A stretch of 64,000 nucleotides of DNA from Rhodalgimonas zhirmunskyi. GTDB lineage: Bacteria; Pseudomonadota; Alphaproteobacteria; Rhodobacterales; Rhodobacteraceae. This document shows, piece after piece, positions 25,501 through 34,620 of the stretch. Both the position numbers and the translations under genes were made by a program. The DNA is taken from contig JANFFA010000002.1 in NCBI GenBank assembly GCA_030848925.1, forward strand, positions 638,162 through 702,161, in the 5' to 3' direction. The notes under the pieces are model-generated. The model was given only the letters and a program-made list of their open reading frames with translations. It made no database searches and had not been told where the DNA came from. The stretch's first letter is position 1, and every line of letters starts with the position of its first letter.

Positions 25501-25530
25501 AAAGGGCCGCACCCTTGGTGCGACCCCCTA
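25501..25530 (-). terminator. intrinsic terminator between the two DUF2125 genes
   Basis: On the minus strand GGGTCGCACC pairs with GGTGCGGCCC (one G-T pair) and is followed by TTTTCC. It closes the upstream paralogue, so each copy has its own terminator. Confidence 0.75.
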
Positions 25531-25575
25531 ATTTTCGTGCAGGCGGGGTCGATGCTGCCCGCCTTGCCCGCGCTG

Positions 25576-27099
25576 TTACTTGATGCGCTGACCGTTGGCC
25601 GAAATCTCGCCTGATTTCTTGATTTCCAGCGTCGAGGTGAGCGTGTCCTCACCCTCACCCGGTACGGCAAACATGCCCATCATCATCCGCGCGCCCATCA
25701 TCTGATCTTGCGGCACCAGGCCCATGGCAACGAGCTTGTCCATCAGCCCGTTGGCGCCCACGATCTTGAGGTTGAGCGTCCCGTCGATGCCGTTTGCCCC
25801 TTGGCTCATCATCGCGGCCTGCATGTCGACATCGGCCGCGCCGGTGCCGGTCACCGAGGCGCCCGCAGCGGTGATTTCCAATTCCTCGATCTTGAGTGTC
25901 TGCAAATCGCCCGGCATGGTTTCACCGCTTTCGACCGCGGCCATCTGTGCCTCGTCGAGCAAATCAAAGCCAAGCTTGCCTGTCCCGCTGACATCAAGCG
26001 CGATCGTTGCGGGATCCCGCGGCAATTGTGCGCCCGGATCGATCATGCCCCAGATCTGCTCAGACATCACGAAATCACGCAGGGCGATCCCCATGGAGAA
26101 GTCTTGCGTATCATCGGATTTGACGACGGGCACGGCCACATCATAGCCGATTTGCCCGGCCTCGAAGGAAACGGGGAACGGCACATCACCGCCTTGGAAA
26201 TTCACCTTCAATCCAGAAGCGCCCACGCTGTACTGCAGCCCCTTTTCGGACATGGCCGCATCGACTGATCCGCCGGTCGTGCTGGTGTTTGCTGTAATCT
26301 GATCGCCCTCTTCGGTGAAGAGGAAGTTCATCTGGCCACCGGAATGAACGAACTTGCCGGCAAAATTGAAGCCCGCCTTGATCATCGCGTTCATGTCGTC
26401 GCTGTTCATTTGCCCCATCGGGTAATCCCCGGCGCCCTCGAACGACAGACCCTTAAGGTCGCCTTGAACATCGACATATTCATCCGCAGCGTCGGGATTG
26501 GCGAACTTGAATGCATAGCCGAGTGCTCCGGCTTTCATCTGCTGGGTCACGTTGCGCAGATTGCCGGTTTTGGTGGTTGTTGCGCCGGCAACATCGGTAA
26601 GCGAGAAGATGCCCTTTTCAACCGGAACTGTCTCGCCATTCGCAGTGACCGACTGCACGTCCAACCCCAGGTTCACGGCGGAATAGGTGTAGGTCATCTC
26701 TTGCGGTGTGCCCGAAACGATCGCATTGAACCCGTTCTGGGTAAGGGTCATCGGCACTTCAACCGACTCGCCGCCGCCAACGATCTTGACGTTCACGGCC
26801 TCGGAGGCCGGGATCGTTACGGCAACGGTTCCGTCGCCCTGGTTGGTGTAGCTGATCTCGCCCATCATGATGGTGATCGTGCCCTCGTCTTCGGGAAGAG
26901 GCATGGTCATCGAAAGATCGCTCGTGGTCAGCGTGTCGCCCGAGGTGGCCTCGGTCGCGGTAACGGAGTAGCCCATGCTCTCCATGTAGCCTTTCCAATC
27001 GCCCCAAACGTCCTGAGCCGATACATCGGCAAAGGCCGCTGATCCGGTAATGATTAATGCCAGTGCGGTCGTGCCGCTCAAATTTTTGAAACTCGACAT
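25576..27099 (-). CDS. DUF2125 secreted protein (paralogue 2)
   Basis: A 507-aa exported protein: signal peptide MSSFKNLSGTTALALIITGS to about residue 23, then DVSAQDVWGDWKGYMESMGY, the recurring DUF2125 start pattern. Length, layout and C-terminus (PGEGEDTLTSTLEI, SANGQRIK) match paralogue 1, including a shared middle section with MNDEIWN or MSEQIWG followed by PG-x-LPRDPA. The pair arose by tandem duplication. It has its own upstream region (27100-27325) divergent from the SDR gene. Cell location is probably periplasmic; function unknown. Confidence 0.75.
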   Translation of the reverse strand: MSSFKNLSGTTALALIITGSAAFADVSAQDVWGDWKGYMESMGYSVTATEATSGDTLTTSDLSMTMPLPEDEGTITIMMGEISYTNQGDGTVAVTIPASEAVNVKIVGGGESVEVPMTLTQNGFNAIVSGTPQEMTYTYSAVNLGLDVQSVTANGETVPVEKGIFSLTDVAGATTTKTGNLRNVTQQMKAGALGYAFKFANPDAADEYVDVQGDLKGLSFEGAGDYPMGQMNSDDMNAMIKAGFNFAGKFVHSGGQMNFLFTEEGDQITANTSTTGGSVDAAMSEKGLQYSVGASGLKVNFQGGDVPFPVSFEAGQIGYDVAVPVVKSDDTQDFSMGIALRDFVMSEQIWGMIDPGAQLPRDPATIALDVSGTGKLGFDLLDEAQMAAVESGETMPGDLQTLKIEELEITAAGASVTGTGAADVDMQAAMMSQGANGIDGTLNLKIVGANGLMDKLVAMGLVPQDQMMGARMMMGMFAVPGEGEDTLTSTLEIKKSGEISANGQRIK

Positions 27100-27325
27100 G
27101 CAGTCGTCCTTCCTTATGAAAAGCGTTTCTTTCATCTTGGGCGACCTCTTATCGGATTCAACCCCGAAAGCACCTGCCCAAATTCAACTCCTCCGAAAAC
27201 CGGCAGAGAAACGCGGTTCTGCAACCTAACCCTGAATCACAGGCCAAATACAGGGGCAGAAAACGCGGGTGGACCGGTCTCTTGGCATAGTTTACCAAAC
27301 AATCATGACCGAAGGGGAGGCATAA

Positions 27326-28078
27326 ATGACCGACTTGACAGGAAAAACCGCGCTTATTACCGGCGCCAGTCGTGGTATCGGCGAAGCGGCTGCGCGACTT
27401 TTTGCAAAGCAGGGCGCAAACGTGGTTCTTGCCGCTCGCGGGCAGGACAAGATCAGCCGCATCGCGGATGAGATCGGCGCCAATGCCCGCGCCGTGGCCT
27501 GCGACGTGGCGCAATTTGAAGATATGCGCCATGCAGTGGATCTGGCCTGCGAGGCCTTCGGCGGGCTTGATATCCTTGTCGGAAACGCAGGCATGATCGA
27601 GCCGATTTCCCACATTGAAAGCACCGACGCCGAGGACTGGGGACGCGCAATCGACGTCAACCTCAAGGGTGTTTTTCACGGCATGCGCGCCGCGCTGCCG
27701 GTGATGCGCGAAAAGGGCGGCGGCACGATCATCACGATCAGTTCGGGCGCCGCGCATAGTCCCCTTGAGGGCTGGAGCGCCTATTGCGCATCGAAGGCGG
27801 GCGCCGCGATGCTGACCCGTTCGGCGCATCTTGAATTGGGCGGTGACGGCTTGCGCATCATGGGGCTTTCGCCCGGCACGGTCGCCACGCAGATGCAGCG
27901 CGAGATCAAGTCCAGCGGTTTGAATCCGGTCAGCCAACTTGAGTGGGAAGATCACGTTCCCCCCGAATGGCCCGCGAAATGCCTGTTGTGGATGTGCGAT
28001 GCCGACTCGGACGACTACCTTGGCGAGGAAATCTCGCTGCGCGACGAAGCGATCCGCCAACGGCTGGGCCTCTCGTGA
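27326..28078 (+). CDS. short-chain dehydrogenase/reductase
   Basis: A 250-aa classical SDR: TGASRGIGEAAARLF cofactor motif (residues 11-25), a VGNAGMIEP variant of NNAG, and the catalytic ISSGAAHSPLEGWSAYCASKAG with serine, YxxxK tyrosine (Y147 by rough count) and lysine. The substrate is unknown. Its stop overlaps the GTG start of an enoyl-CoA hydratase-family gene, which suggests an acyl-CoA or hydroxyacyl substrate. Confidence 0.92.
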   Translation: MTDLTGKTALITGASRGIGEAAARLFAKQGANVVLAARGQDKISRIADEIGANARAVACDVAQFEDMRHAVDLACEAFGGLDILVGNAGMIEPISHIESTDAEDWGRAIDVNLKGVFHGMRAALPVMREKGGGTIITISSGAAHSPLEGWSAYCASKAGAAMLTRSAHLELGGDGLRIMGLSPGTVATQMQREIKSSGLNPVSQLEWEDHVPPEWPAKCLLWMCDADSDDYLGEEISLRDEAIRQRLGLS

Positions 28079-28686
28079 TACGGCTCGAGCAGGATAGCGG
28101 GCTTTGGATTGCCACGATTGACCGGCCGGACAAGGCCAATTCACTGACTGGCGCGATGCTGGAAGAGCTTTGCAACATCGCAGAGCGCGCCAGCGATGCG
28201 CGCGCCCTGATCCTGACCGGTCAGGGGCGCGTTTTTTCCGCCGGGGCCGATTTGGACGAGGCGCGCGCAGGTCTGGCCACCTCCCCTCTGTGGGAGCGCC
28301 TTTCAGGGGCGATTAACGGTCTTCCCGGACTCACCATCGCCGCGCTCAATGGCACGTTGGCGGGTGGCGCGATGGGAATGGCGCTGGCCTGTGATTTGCG
28401 CATCGCGGTTCCGGCGGCCAAGTTCTTTTACCCGGTGATGAAGCTTGGCTTCCTGCCGCAGCCGTCCGATCCGCAGCGAATGGCCGCTTTGATTGGCCCT
28501 GCACGGGCCAAGATGATCCTGATGGGCGGGCAGAAGATCACTGCTGATGAGGCGCTGTCCTGGGGGCTTGTCGATCGCATATGCGAGGCCGACGCGCTAC
28601 TCGACAGCGCGCGCGACATCGCGGCGGATACGATCGCACAGGACCCGGAAATCGCCAGCGCGATCAAGGCCCTGATCCCGCGCTAA
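28075..28686 (+). CDS. enoyl-CoA hydratase/isomerase family protein
   Basis: A 203-aa crotonase-fold protein, short for the family (usually about 255 aa) and lacking much of the C-terminal trimerisation helices. The oxyanion-hole segments are present: LTGQGRVFSAGADLDE and NGTLAGGAMGMALACDLRIA. GTG at 28075 overlaps the SDR stop (GTGA). The usual catalytic glutamates are not obvious, so it may be an isomerase or thioesterase-like crotonase rather than a hydratase. Confidence 0.8.
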   Translation: MIRLEQDSGLWIATIDRPDKANSLTGAMLEELCNIAERASDARALILTGQGRVFSAGADLDEARAGLATSPLWERLSGAINGLPGLTIAALNGTLAGGAMGMALACDLRIAVPAAKFFYPVMKLGFLPQPSDPQRMAALIGPARAKMILMGGQKITADEALSWGLVDRICEADALLDSARDIAADTIAQDPEIASAIKALIPR

Positions 28687-28838
28687 TCCTAGTTTCTCCG
28701 AGCACGGCGGGGTTTTGCGCCCTCGACGGTTCATTTGTTAGGCAGCCGTGCCCGGCTGCGGGCGCGGCAATACTCTGTGCTTGCAGGCGCGGCGCAAGCG
28801 CGTAACCTGACCCCGAATGGCCAACATGGGGTGCGCAG

Positions 28839-30230
28839 ATGACTTTGAAATTCGCCGACGCAGAGAGCGCAGATCAGGCGCTGCCGCTTGTCCTTCTGGA
28901 AAAGGATGCATTGGCGGAATGGCTTGGGGGCCAAAGCGCGGCGACAGCGGCATGGGTGCGCGCATCCGGCTTCGAGGCGGCGCTGGGAACGGCGCTGTTG
29001 ATCCCCGGAGAAGACGGTGCGCCGAAAGCGGCACTGGCCGGGTATGGCGATGCAGCGGCGCGGGCGCGTGGGCGTTTTCACCTCGCGGGCGCTGCGGCGA
29101 AGCTTCCCGAGGGGGTCTATCGGTTGGAAACCGACCTCACGGGCGACGCGCTGGCGAACGAGGCGCTGGGCTGGCTTCTGGCGCAATATGCGTTTGATCG
29201 CTACGCCAAGGCGAGCGGTATAAAGGCCCGCCTCGTTGCCCCCGATGGCGTGGATGGGCGGCGGCTTGAAACCATCGCGGCGGGCGAGGCCCTGACTCGC
29301 GACCTGATCAACACACCGGCCAGCGACATGGGGCCCGACGCGTTGGAGGCCGCCTGCCGGGATCTGGCCAGCCAGTTCGGCGCGTCCTGCGACGTGATCC
29401 ATGGTGAGGCGCTGCTGGAGCAGAACTTTCCGATGATCCATGCCGTCGGGCGGGCCAGCGCCGAGGCGCCGCGCCTGATCGATATGCGCTGGGGCAAAAG
29501 CGGGCCGGCGCTGACACTGGTGGGCAAGGGCGTCTGTTTCGATACCGGCGGGTTGAACCTCAAGCCCGGGGCCTCAATGGGGTTGATGAAGAAGGACATG
29601 GGCGGTGCGGCTACCGTTCTGGGACTGGCGCACGACATCATGGCGCTGGGGTTGCCGTTGCGGCTTCGTGTGCTGATCCCGGCGGTGGAAAACGCGGTGA
29701 GCGGTGAGAGTTTCCGGCCCGGTGATATCCTGACCAGTCGCAAGGGCCTGACCGTTGAAATCAACAATACCGATGCCGAGGGGCGGCTGGTGCTGGCAGA
29801 TGCGCTTGCGTATGGGGCTGAAGAAAGCCCTGATCTGATGCTATCCATGGCGACGTTGACCGGCGCGGCGCGGGTGGCCGTCGGGCCGGATCTTTCGCCA
29901 TACTACAGCGACGATGCTGGCGTCGTCGCGGCGCTGGAAGGGGCGGCGGCACGGGTGGCTGACCCGGTGTGGCGATTGCCGTTCTGGGAGCCTTACGAGA
30001 AGATGATCGAGCCGGGGATTGCCGATCTCGACAATGCGCCGAAGGGCGGGTTTGCCGGATCGATCACGGCGGCGCTGTTCCTGCGCCGGTTCGCGGGCGA
30101 GGGACTGCGCTATACCCATTTCGACATCTACGGCTGGCAACCCACCGTGGCACCGGGGCGGCCCAAGGGTGGCACTGGCATGGGCGCGCGGGCCCTGCTT
30201 GATGCGCTGCCCGAGGTGCTGGGGCTGTGA
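28839..30230 (+). CDS. leucyl aminopeptidase family (M17) protein
   Basis: A 463-aa M17 aminopeptidase. The dinuclear-metal and catalytic blocks are GKGVCFDTGGLNLKPGASMGLMKKDMGGAATVLG and EINNTDAEGRLVLADALAYG. It removes N-terminal residues from peptides in the cytoplasm. It is somewhat shorter than PepA and resembles the PepB-like alphaproteobacterial type. Its stop overlaps the GTG start of the NlpC/P60 gene. Confidence 0.93.
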   Translation: MTLKFADAESADQALPLVLLEKDALAEWLGGQSAATAAWVRASGFEAALGTALLIPGEDGAPKAALAGYGDAAARARGRFHLAGAAAKLPEGVYRLETDLTGDALANEALGWLLAQYAFDRYAKASGIKARLVAPDGVDGRRLETIAAGEALTRDLINTPASDMGPDALEAACRDLASQFGASCDVIHGEALLEQNFPMIHAVGRASAEAPRLIDMRWGKSGPALTLVGKGVCFDTGGLNLKPGASMGLMKKDMGGAATVLGLAHDIMALGLPLRLRVLIPAVENAVSGESFRPGDILTSRKGLTVEINNTDAEGRLVLADALAYGAEESPDLMLSMATLTGAARVAVGPDLSPYYSDDAGVVAALEGAAARVADPVWRLPFWEPYEKMIEPGIADLDNAPKGGFAGSITAALFLRRFAGEGLRYTHFDIYGWQPTVAPGRPKGGTGMGARALLDALPEVLGL

Positions 30231-31072
30231 GCAAGCTCAGCCAAGACCGACGGCTTCTCGCCGCCAACGGGCGCGTCGCCGATGTCGCGTTGCGCGGAAT
30301 GGTCGAAGCCGAGCGTTTTGTCGAGGGGGCGGCGCGACAGCTGTCCGTCCCTGTGGCCGATCTCTTGCACGCGCCGGGGGGACGACGGGAGCGGCAAGTG
30401 GTGACCGGTGCCTGCCTCTCGGTGTTCGAGGAACGCGATGGCTGGTCCTTCGTGCGGGCCGAGGCGGATGGCTACGTTGGATACATCCAAAGCAATCTGT
30501 TGGAGAGTGCGCAGGAGGCCACGCATATCGTCAACGCCCGGGCGACGCATCTTTACCCCGAGGCCGATTTCAAGGCGCATGAGCTGGAAAGCCTGAGCAT
30601 GGGCGCGCGGCTTAACGTCCTGTCGGTGGGTCCAAGGTTTGCCGAGACGGACAAGGGTTTCGTTCCCAAGGCGCACCTGCGGGCGCTCGATGATACAGAG
30701 CACGACCCGGTTACCGTGGCCGAAAGGCTGATCGGAACGCCGTATCTCTGGGGAGGGAACAGCGCATTCGGGATCGATTGTTCGGGTCTGGTGCAGATGG
30801 GGCTTCTGGCCTGTGGTCTTGCTTGCCCGGGCGACAGCGACATGCAGGAAGCCGCGCTGGGCGAAGACCTTGGCAACCGCGCGCCGCGCCGGGGCGATCT
30901 CTACTTCTGGAAAGGACATGTTGCATTCGTGGCGGATGAGGAGACGCTGCTGCATGCAAACGTGCATCACATGGCCGTGGCCCACGAGGGGCTGGAGGAG
31001 GCGGTGAACCGTATCGCAGAGCAGGGGGATGGCCCTGTGACTGCGCGCAAGAGACTGGAGTTGACCAAATGA
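30227..31072 (+). CDS. C40 (NlpC/P60) peptidase with SH3-like domains
   Basis: A 281-aa protein: two SH3-like segments (about residues 40-150, e.g. GWSFVRAEADGYVGYIQSNLL), then the NlpC/P60 domain with catalytic cysteine in FGIDCSGLVQMGLLACGL and histidine in FWKGHVAFVADEETLLHAN. It resembles dipeptidyl-peptidase VI-like enzymes that trim peptidoglycan peptides. No signal peptide is evident, so it is likely cytoplasmic and works on recycled muropeptides with the adjoining M17 peptidase. GTG start overlaps the M17 stop; its stop overlaps the speB ATG. Confidence 0.9.
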   Translation: MSKLSQDRRLLAANGRVADVALRGMVEAERFVEGAARQLSVPVADLLHAPGGRRERQVVTGACLSVFEERDGWSFVRAEADGYVGYIQSNLLESAQEATHIVNARATHLYPEADFKAHELESLSMGARLNVLSVGPRFAETDKGFVPKAHLRALDDTEHDPVTVAERLIGTPYLWGGNSAFGIDCSGLVQMGLLACGLACPGDSDMQEAALGEDLGNRAPRRGDLYFWKGHVAFVADEETLLHANVHHMAVAHEGLEEAVNRIAEQGDGPVTARKRLELTK

Positions 31073-32031
31073 GCGATCCCTTCTTCCACCCCGTAAGCGG
31101 TTTCGACCTGCCCCGTTTCGCAGGCGTCCCCACGTTCATGCGCCTGCCGCATGTGGCGCCCGGCGATGCGCGGTTTGGCGACGTGCAGCTTGGTATTATC
31201 GGTGTCCCCTGGGACAGCGGCACGACAAACCGACCTGGCCCGCGTCATGGGCCGCGCCAGTTGCGCGATGCCTCGACGATGATCCGGGCCGAGCACCCTG
31301 TCTCGGGCGTGCGCCCCTTCGAGGCGGCCAATCTGGCCGATCTCGGCGATGTGGGGCCGAACCCGGCGGATATACCCGACAGCATGGCGCGGATCACCGC
31401 GTTTTACGAAAAGGTTGTCGGCGCCGGTATCCGCCCGCTCACGGCAGGTGGCGATCATCTGACCACGCTGCCGGTCTTGCGCGCGGTGGCGGCCAAGGGC
31501 CCGGTGGGCATGATCCATTTTGACAGTCACACCGACCTGTTCGACAGCTACTTCGGTGGCACCATGTATACCCACGGCACCCCCTTCCGCCGCGCGGTCG
31601 AAGAGGGGCTTCTCGACCCCAAGCGCGTTGTCCAGATCGGGATCCGGGGGACCATGTACGATCACGAAGATCGCGACTTTGCCAAGGCAGAAGGCATCCG
31701 GATCATCCCGATTGAGGAGTTTTTCGCCCGTGGTATCGCGGATGTCATGGCCGAGGCGCGCGAGATCGTCGGGGATGGGGATACTTATATCTCTTACGAT
31801 ATCGATTTCGTCGATCCGACCTTCGCCCCGGGAACGGGCACGCCTGAGGTTGGCGGACCGAACTCCTACCAGGCGTTGCAGGTGGTGCGCGAACTTACCG
31901 GAGTCAGGATCGTGGGTGCCGATTTGGTCGAGGTCTCTCCGCCGTTCGACGCCAGTGGCGGAACGGCGTTCCTTGGTGTGTCGATTATGTTTGAGCTTTT
32001 GTGCCAGATGGTGTCGCATTTGGCCCGGTAG
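31069..32031 (+). CDS. speB: agmatinase / ureohydrolase
   Basis: A 320-aa ureohydrolase with Mn-binding motifs GGDHLTTLP, MIHFDSHTDLFD and SYDIDFVDPTFAPGTGTPEVGG. It hydrolyses agmatine to putrescine and urea, though related guanidino acids are possible substrates. It is the third gene of a tightly overlapped set with an aminopeptidase and an NlpC/P60 peptidase, an unusual companion for agmatinase. Confidence 0.88.
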   Translation: MSDPFFHPVSGFDLPRFAGVPTFMRLPHVAPGDARFGDVQLGIIGVPWDSGTTNRPGPRHGPRQLRDASTMIRAEHPVSGVRPFEAANLADLGDVGPNPADIPDSMARITAFYEKVVGAGIRPLTAGGDHLTTLPVLRAVAAKGPVGMIHFDSHTDLFDSYFGGTMYTHGTPFRRAVEEGLLDPKRVVQIGIRGTMYDHEDRDFAKAEGIRIIPIEEFFARGIADVMAEAREIVGDGDTYISYDIDFVDPTFAPGTGTPEVGGPNSYQALQVVRELTGVRIVGADLVEVSPPFDASGGTAFLGVSIMFELLCQMVSHLAR

Positions 32032-32038
32032 GCTGCTT

Positions 32039-32070
32039 CCGGCGGGAGTATTTTAAGGAAAAATGAAAGG
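32039..32070 (+). repeat. 3' sequence tag after agmatinase (third copy)
   Basis: CCGGCGGGAGTATTTTAAGG continues into AAAAATGAAAGG, beginning 8 nt after the speB stop and in the same orientation. It matches the elements at 11569-11599 and 13987-14015. Here no complementary left arm is evident immediately upstream, but the T-run suggests a 3'-end role. Confidence 0.6.
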
Positions 32071-32151
32071 TCACGGCGCTTTTTGTTTTCCAACATCACG
32101 CATCGGGGCTGGGGAGAAGGCCCCGATACGGCCTAAAGGAAGGACGAGGCG

Positions 32152-34197
32152 ATGTCGAAGGATCCGCTGCTACAACCTTACAAGCTCAAGCACTTGACCC
32201 TGCGCAACCGGATCATGACCACCGCGCACGAGCCGGCCTATGCCGAAGAGGGCATGCCAAAAGAGCGCTACATCGCTTATCACGAGGAACGGGCCAAGGC
32301 CGGGATCGCGATGGCGATGACGGCGGGTTCAGCCAGCGTCAGCCGCGACAGCCCACCCGCATTCAACAATATCCTTGCATGGAAAGACGAGGTGGTTCCG
32401 TGGATACGCCGCTTGACCGACGCGATCCACGAACATGGCGCAGTGGCAATGATCCAGTTGACGCATCTTGGCCGCCGGACCGGTTGGAACAAGGGCGACT
32501 GGCTACCCTCGCTTGCCCCGGGGCCACACAAGGAACCGGCGCATCGCGCCTTTCCCAAGGTGATGGAGGAGTGGGACATTGCCCGCGTGATCCGCGATTT
32601 CGCGGATGCGGCCGAGCGGATGCAGGCAGGAGGAATGGACGGGATCGAGCTTGAAGCCTATGGCCATCTGCTCGAACAGTTCTGGTCGCCGCTGACCAAT
32701 CGGTTGGAGGGCGAGTACGGGCTTGGACGCCTCGAAAGCCGTATCCGGTTCACCATGGATGTGCTTGAGGAAACGCGCAAACGCGTGGGGCCTGAGTTCG
32801 TTATCGGGCTGCGATACACCGCTGACGAGGCCACACCGGGCGGTACGACCGAGGAAGAGGGCCTCGAGATTGCGCGGATTTTCCGTGACAGCGGCATGGT
32901 GGATTTCCTCAACGTGATCAGGGGCCGAATTTCCACCGATCCGGCGCTGGTCGGGGTGATCCCGATCCAAGGCATGAAATCCGCGCCGCATCTGGATTTC
33001 GCAGGAAAAATACGCGCCGAAATCGGGCTGCCTACCTTTCATGCCGCTCGGATCCCCGATGTGGCCACAGCGCGTCACGCGGTACAGGCGGGGCTTCTCG
33101 ACATGGTAGGCATGACCCGCGCTCATATCGCGGACCCGCATATCGTGCGAAAGATCATGTCAGGACAGGAAGACGATATCCGTCCCTGTGTTGGCGCTAC
33201 GTATTGTCTCGACCGGATTTATGAAGCGGGTGGTGCCCTTTGCATTCACAATCCCTCAACCGGACGCGAGCGTGAGCAGCCGCACGAAATTCCCGCTGCT
33301 ACGCAGAGGAAACGTGTCGTTGTCGTGGGCGCGGGACCCGGCGGGTTGGAGGCCGCGCGAGTGGCCGCGGTAAGAGGCCACGACGTGATTGTGCTTGAAG
33401 CGCAGGGCAATCCGGGCGGACAGGTGCGGCTGACCGCACAGCATCCACGCCGCCGCGAAATGATCGGCATCGTCGATTGGCGCATGGCGCAATGCGCCGC
33501 GCGCGATGTGGAATTCCGGTTCAACTGCTGGGCCGAGGCAGAAGATGTGATCGCGCTGAAGCCGGATACTGTGATCATCGCCACGGGCGGCCTGCCCAAT
33601 ACCGTATTGCTTGAGCAGCATGAGGAGCAGGCTCTCGCCGTAACCGCTTGGGATATCCTTTCGGGCGATGCGAAACCCGGTGAAAGTGTTCTGATTTTTG
33701 ATGAAGCGGGGGATCACGCGGGTCTTATGGCGGCCGAGATCTGTGCGCAGGCGGGCGCGAAGGTCGAGGTGATGACCCCGGATCGAAGCTTTGCGCCGGA
33801 AGTCATGGGCATGAACCTCTCGCCCTATCTGGCCGAGTTGCAGCGCCACGATGTCCTGACCACGATTGGCCGTCGCTTGGCGGGCATTGAGCGCGACGGC
33901 AATCTTCTGAAGGCGCGGATTGGGACCGATTACTCTGATTATGTGAGCGAAAAGCTCTATGATCAGATCGTCGTGAATTGCGGCATCCTGCCGATGGATG
34001 AACTCTATTTCGAACTCAAGCCGCTTAGCAAAAACCTGGGAGAGGTGGATTACGAAGCGCTGATCTCGGGTGCGCCGCAAGATGTGCAACGTAGCTCGGG
34101 CGGCGCGTTCGAGTTGTATCGAATCGGAGATGCCGTAAGCGCGAGAAACACCCACGCAGCGATTTATGATGCACTCAGGTTGGTGCGGCAGATCTGA
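32152..34197 (+). CDS. OYE-type flavin plus FAD oxidoreductase, N-methylproline demethylase-like
   Basis: A 681-aa two-part enzyme. Residues 1-370 form an old-yellow-enzyme-type TIM barrel (LKHLTLRNRIMTTAHEP, IQLTHLGRRTGW). Residues about 385-681 form an FAD/NAD domain (RVVVVGAGPGGLEAARVAA). The linker has C346, C352 and C364, but where trimethylamine dehydrogenase has the second of four cluster cysteines there is A349. The overall sequence resembles the StcD-type N-methylproline or betaine demethylases of alphaproteobacteria; a dienoyl-CoA reductase-like role is the alternative. It has its own GGAAGGA ribosome-binding site. Confidence 0.75.
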   Translation: MSKDPLLQPYKLKHLTLRNRIMTTAHEPAYAEEGMPKERYIAYHEERAKAGIAMAMTAGSASVSRDSPPAFNNILAWKDEVVPWIRRLTDAIHEHGAVAMIQLTHLGRRTGWNKGDWLPSLAPGPHKEPAHRAFPKVMEEWDIARVIRDFADAAERMQAGGMDGIELEAYGHLLEQFWSPLTNRLEGEYGLGRLESRIRFTMDVLEETRKRVGPEFVIGLRYTADEATPGGTTEEEGLEIARIFRDSGMVDFLNVIRGRISTDPALVGVIPIQGMKSAPHLDFAGKIRAEIGLPTFHAARIPDVATARHAVQAGLLDMVGMTRAHIADPHIVRKIMSGQEDDIRPCVGATYCLDRIYEAGGALCIHNPSTGREREQPHEIPAATQRKRVVVVGAGPGGLEAARVAAVRGHDVIVLEAQGNPGGQVRLTAQHPRRREMIGIVDWRMAQCAARDVEFRFNCWAEAEDVIALKPDTVIIATGGLPNTVLLEQHEEQALAVTAWDILSGDAKPGESVLIFDEAGDHAGLMAAEICAQAGAKVEVMTPDRSFAPEVMGMNLSPYLAELQRHDVLTTIGRRLAGIERDGNLLKARIGTDYSDYVSEKLYDQIVVNCGILPMDELYFELKPLSKNLGEVDYEALISGAPQDVQRSSGGAFELYRIGDAVSARNTHAAIYDALRLVRQI

Positions 34198-34535
34198 AAG
34201 CCTACGCCGTCGCTCGCCGGGGTGAACGTTGCGCCCTGGCTGGCCCCATATGAGGACGTGACCACGCACGATGCCTTTGAGTCGAGGCACGCGCTATGGA
34301 CAGTGCACTTTTTCTCCCAGTCCTCCCTGCAAGCAGCCAACGTCGTGCTCGGCGGCGACGGCAATTCATGTACCGTCCTGCCAGCCTAACGAGGTGCAAG
34401 AGTGTCCTACCCAAGAACGGGCGCAGGGCCGGTGAGAGATGAGGTTCAAGTACGAGCTCGAATGAGAATCGTGCGAAGCCGGGTCGGATGCTCTTGCCAA
34501 GCGCATGAGCCTGCGGTAAGGCGCTGGCTCACGGT
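34198..34535. other. intergenic region, no supported gene
   Basis: The 338 nt between the oxidoreductase and tRNA-Pro hold only short frames on both strands. One plus-strand frame (GTG at 34219 to about 34389, 56 aa) stays open after the oxidoreductase stop but has no ribosome-binding site or recognisable family. The tRNA promoter should lie near the 3' end. Confidence 0.5.
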
Positions 34536-34612
34536 CGGAGTGTAGCTCAGCCTGGTAGAGCACTGTCTTCGGGAGGCAGGGGCCGGAGGTTCGAATCCTC
34601 TCACTCCGACCA
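34536..34612 (+). tRNA. tRNA-Pro (anticodon CGG)
   Basis: A 77-nt cloverleaf with encoded CCA. The acceptor stem CGGAGTG pairs with CACTCCG, the D-arm is GCTC/GAGC, and the anticodon stem CTGTC/GGCAG (one G-T pair) encloses loop TTCGGGA with anticodon CGG at 34570-34572, reading CCG. The T-arm is GGAGG-TTCGAAT-CCTCT with one wobble pair. Confidence 0.95.
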
Positions 34613-34620
34613 ATTAAACA

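Noticed and set aside
30967..32019. 350-aa minus-strand frame opposite agmatinase
   Set aside because: Shadow frame; the plus strand carries clear ureohydrolase metal motifs.
34219..34389. 56-codon plus-strand frame after the oxidoreductase stop
   Set aside because: Readable peptide (APYEDVTTHDAFESRHALWT) but no ribosome-binding site, no family and no conservation evidence; kept only as a note.
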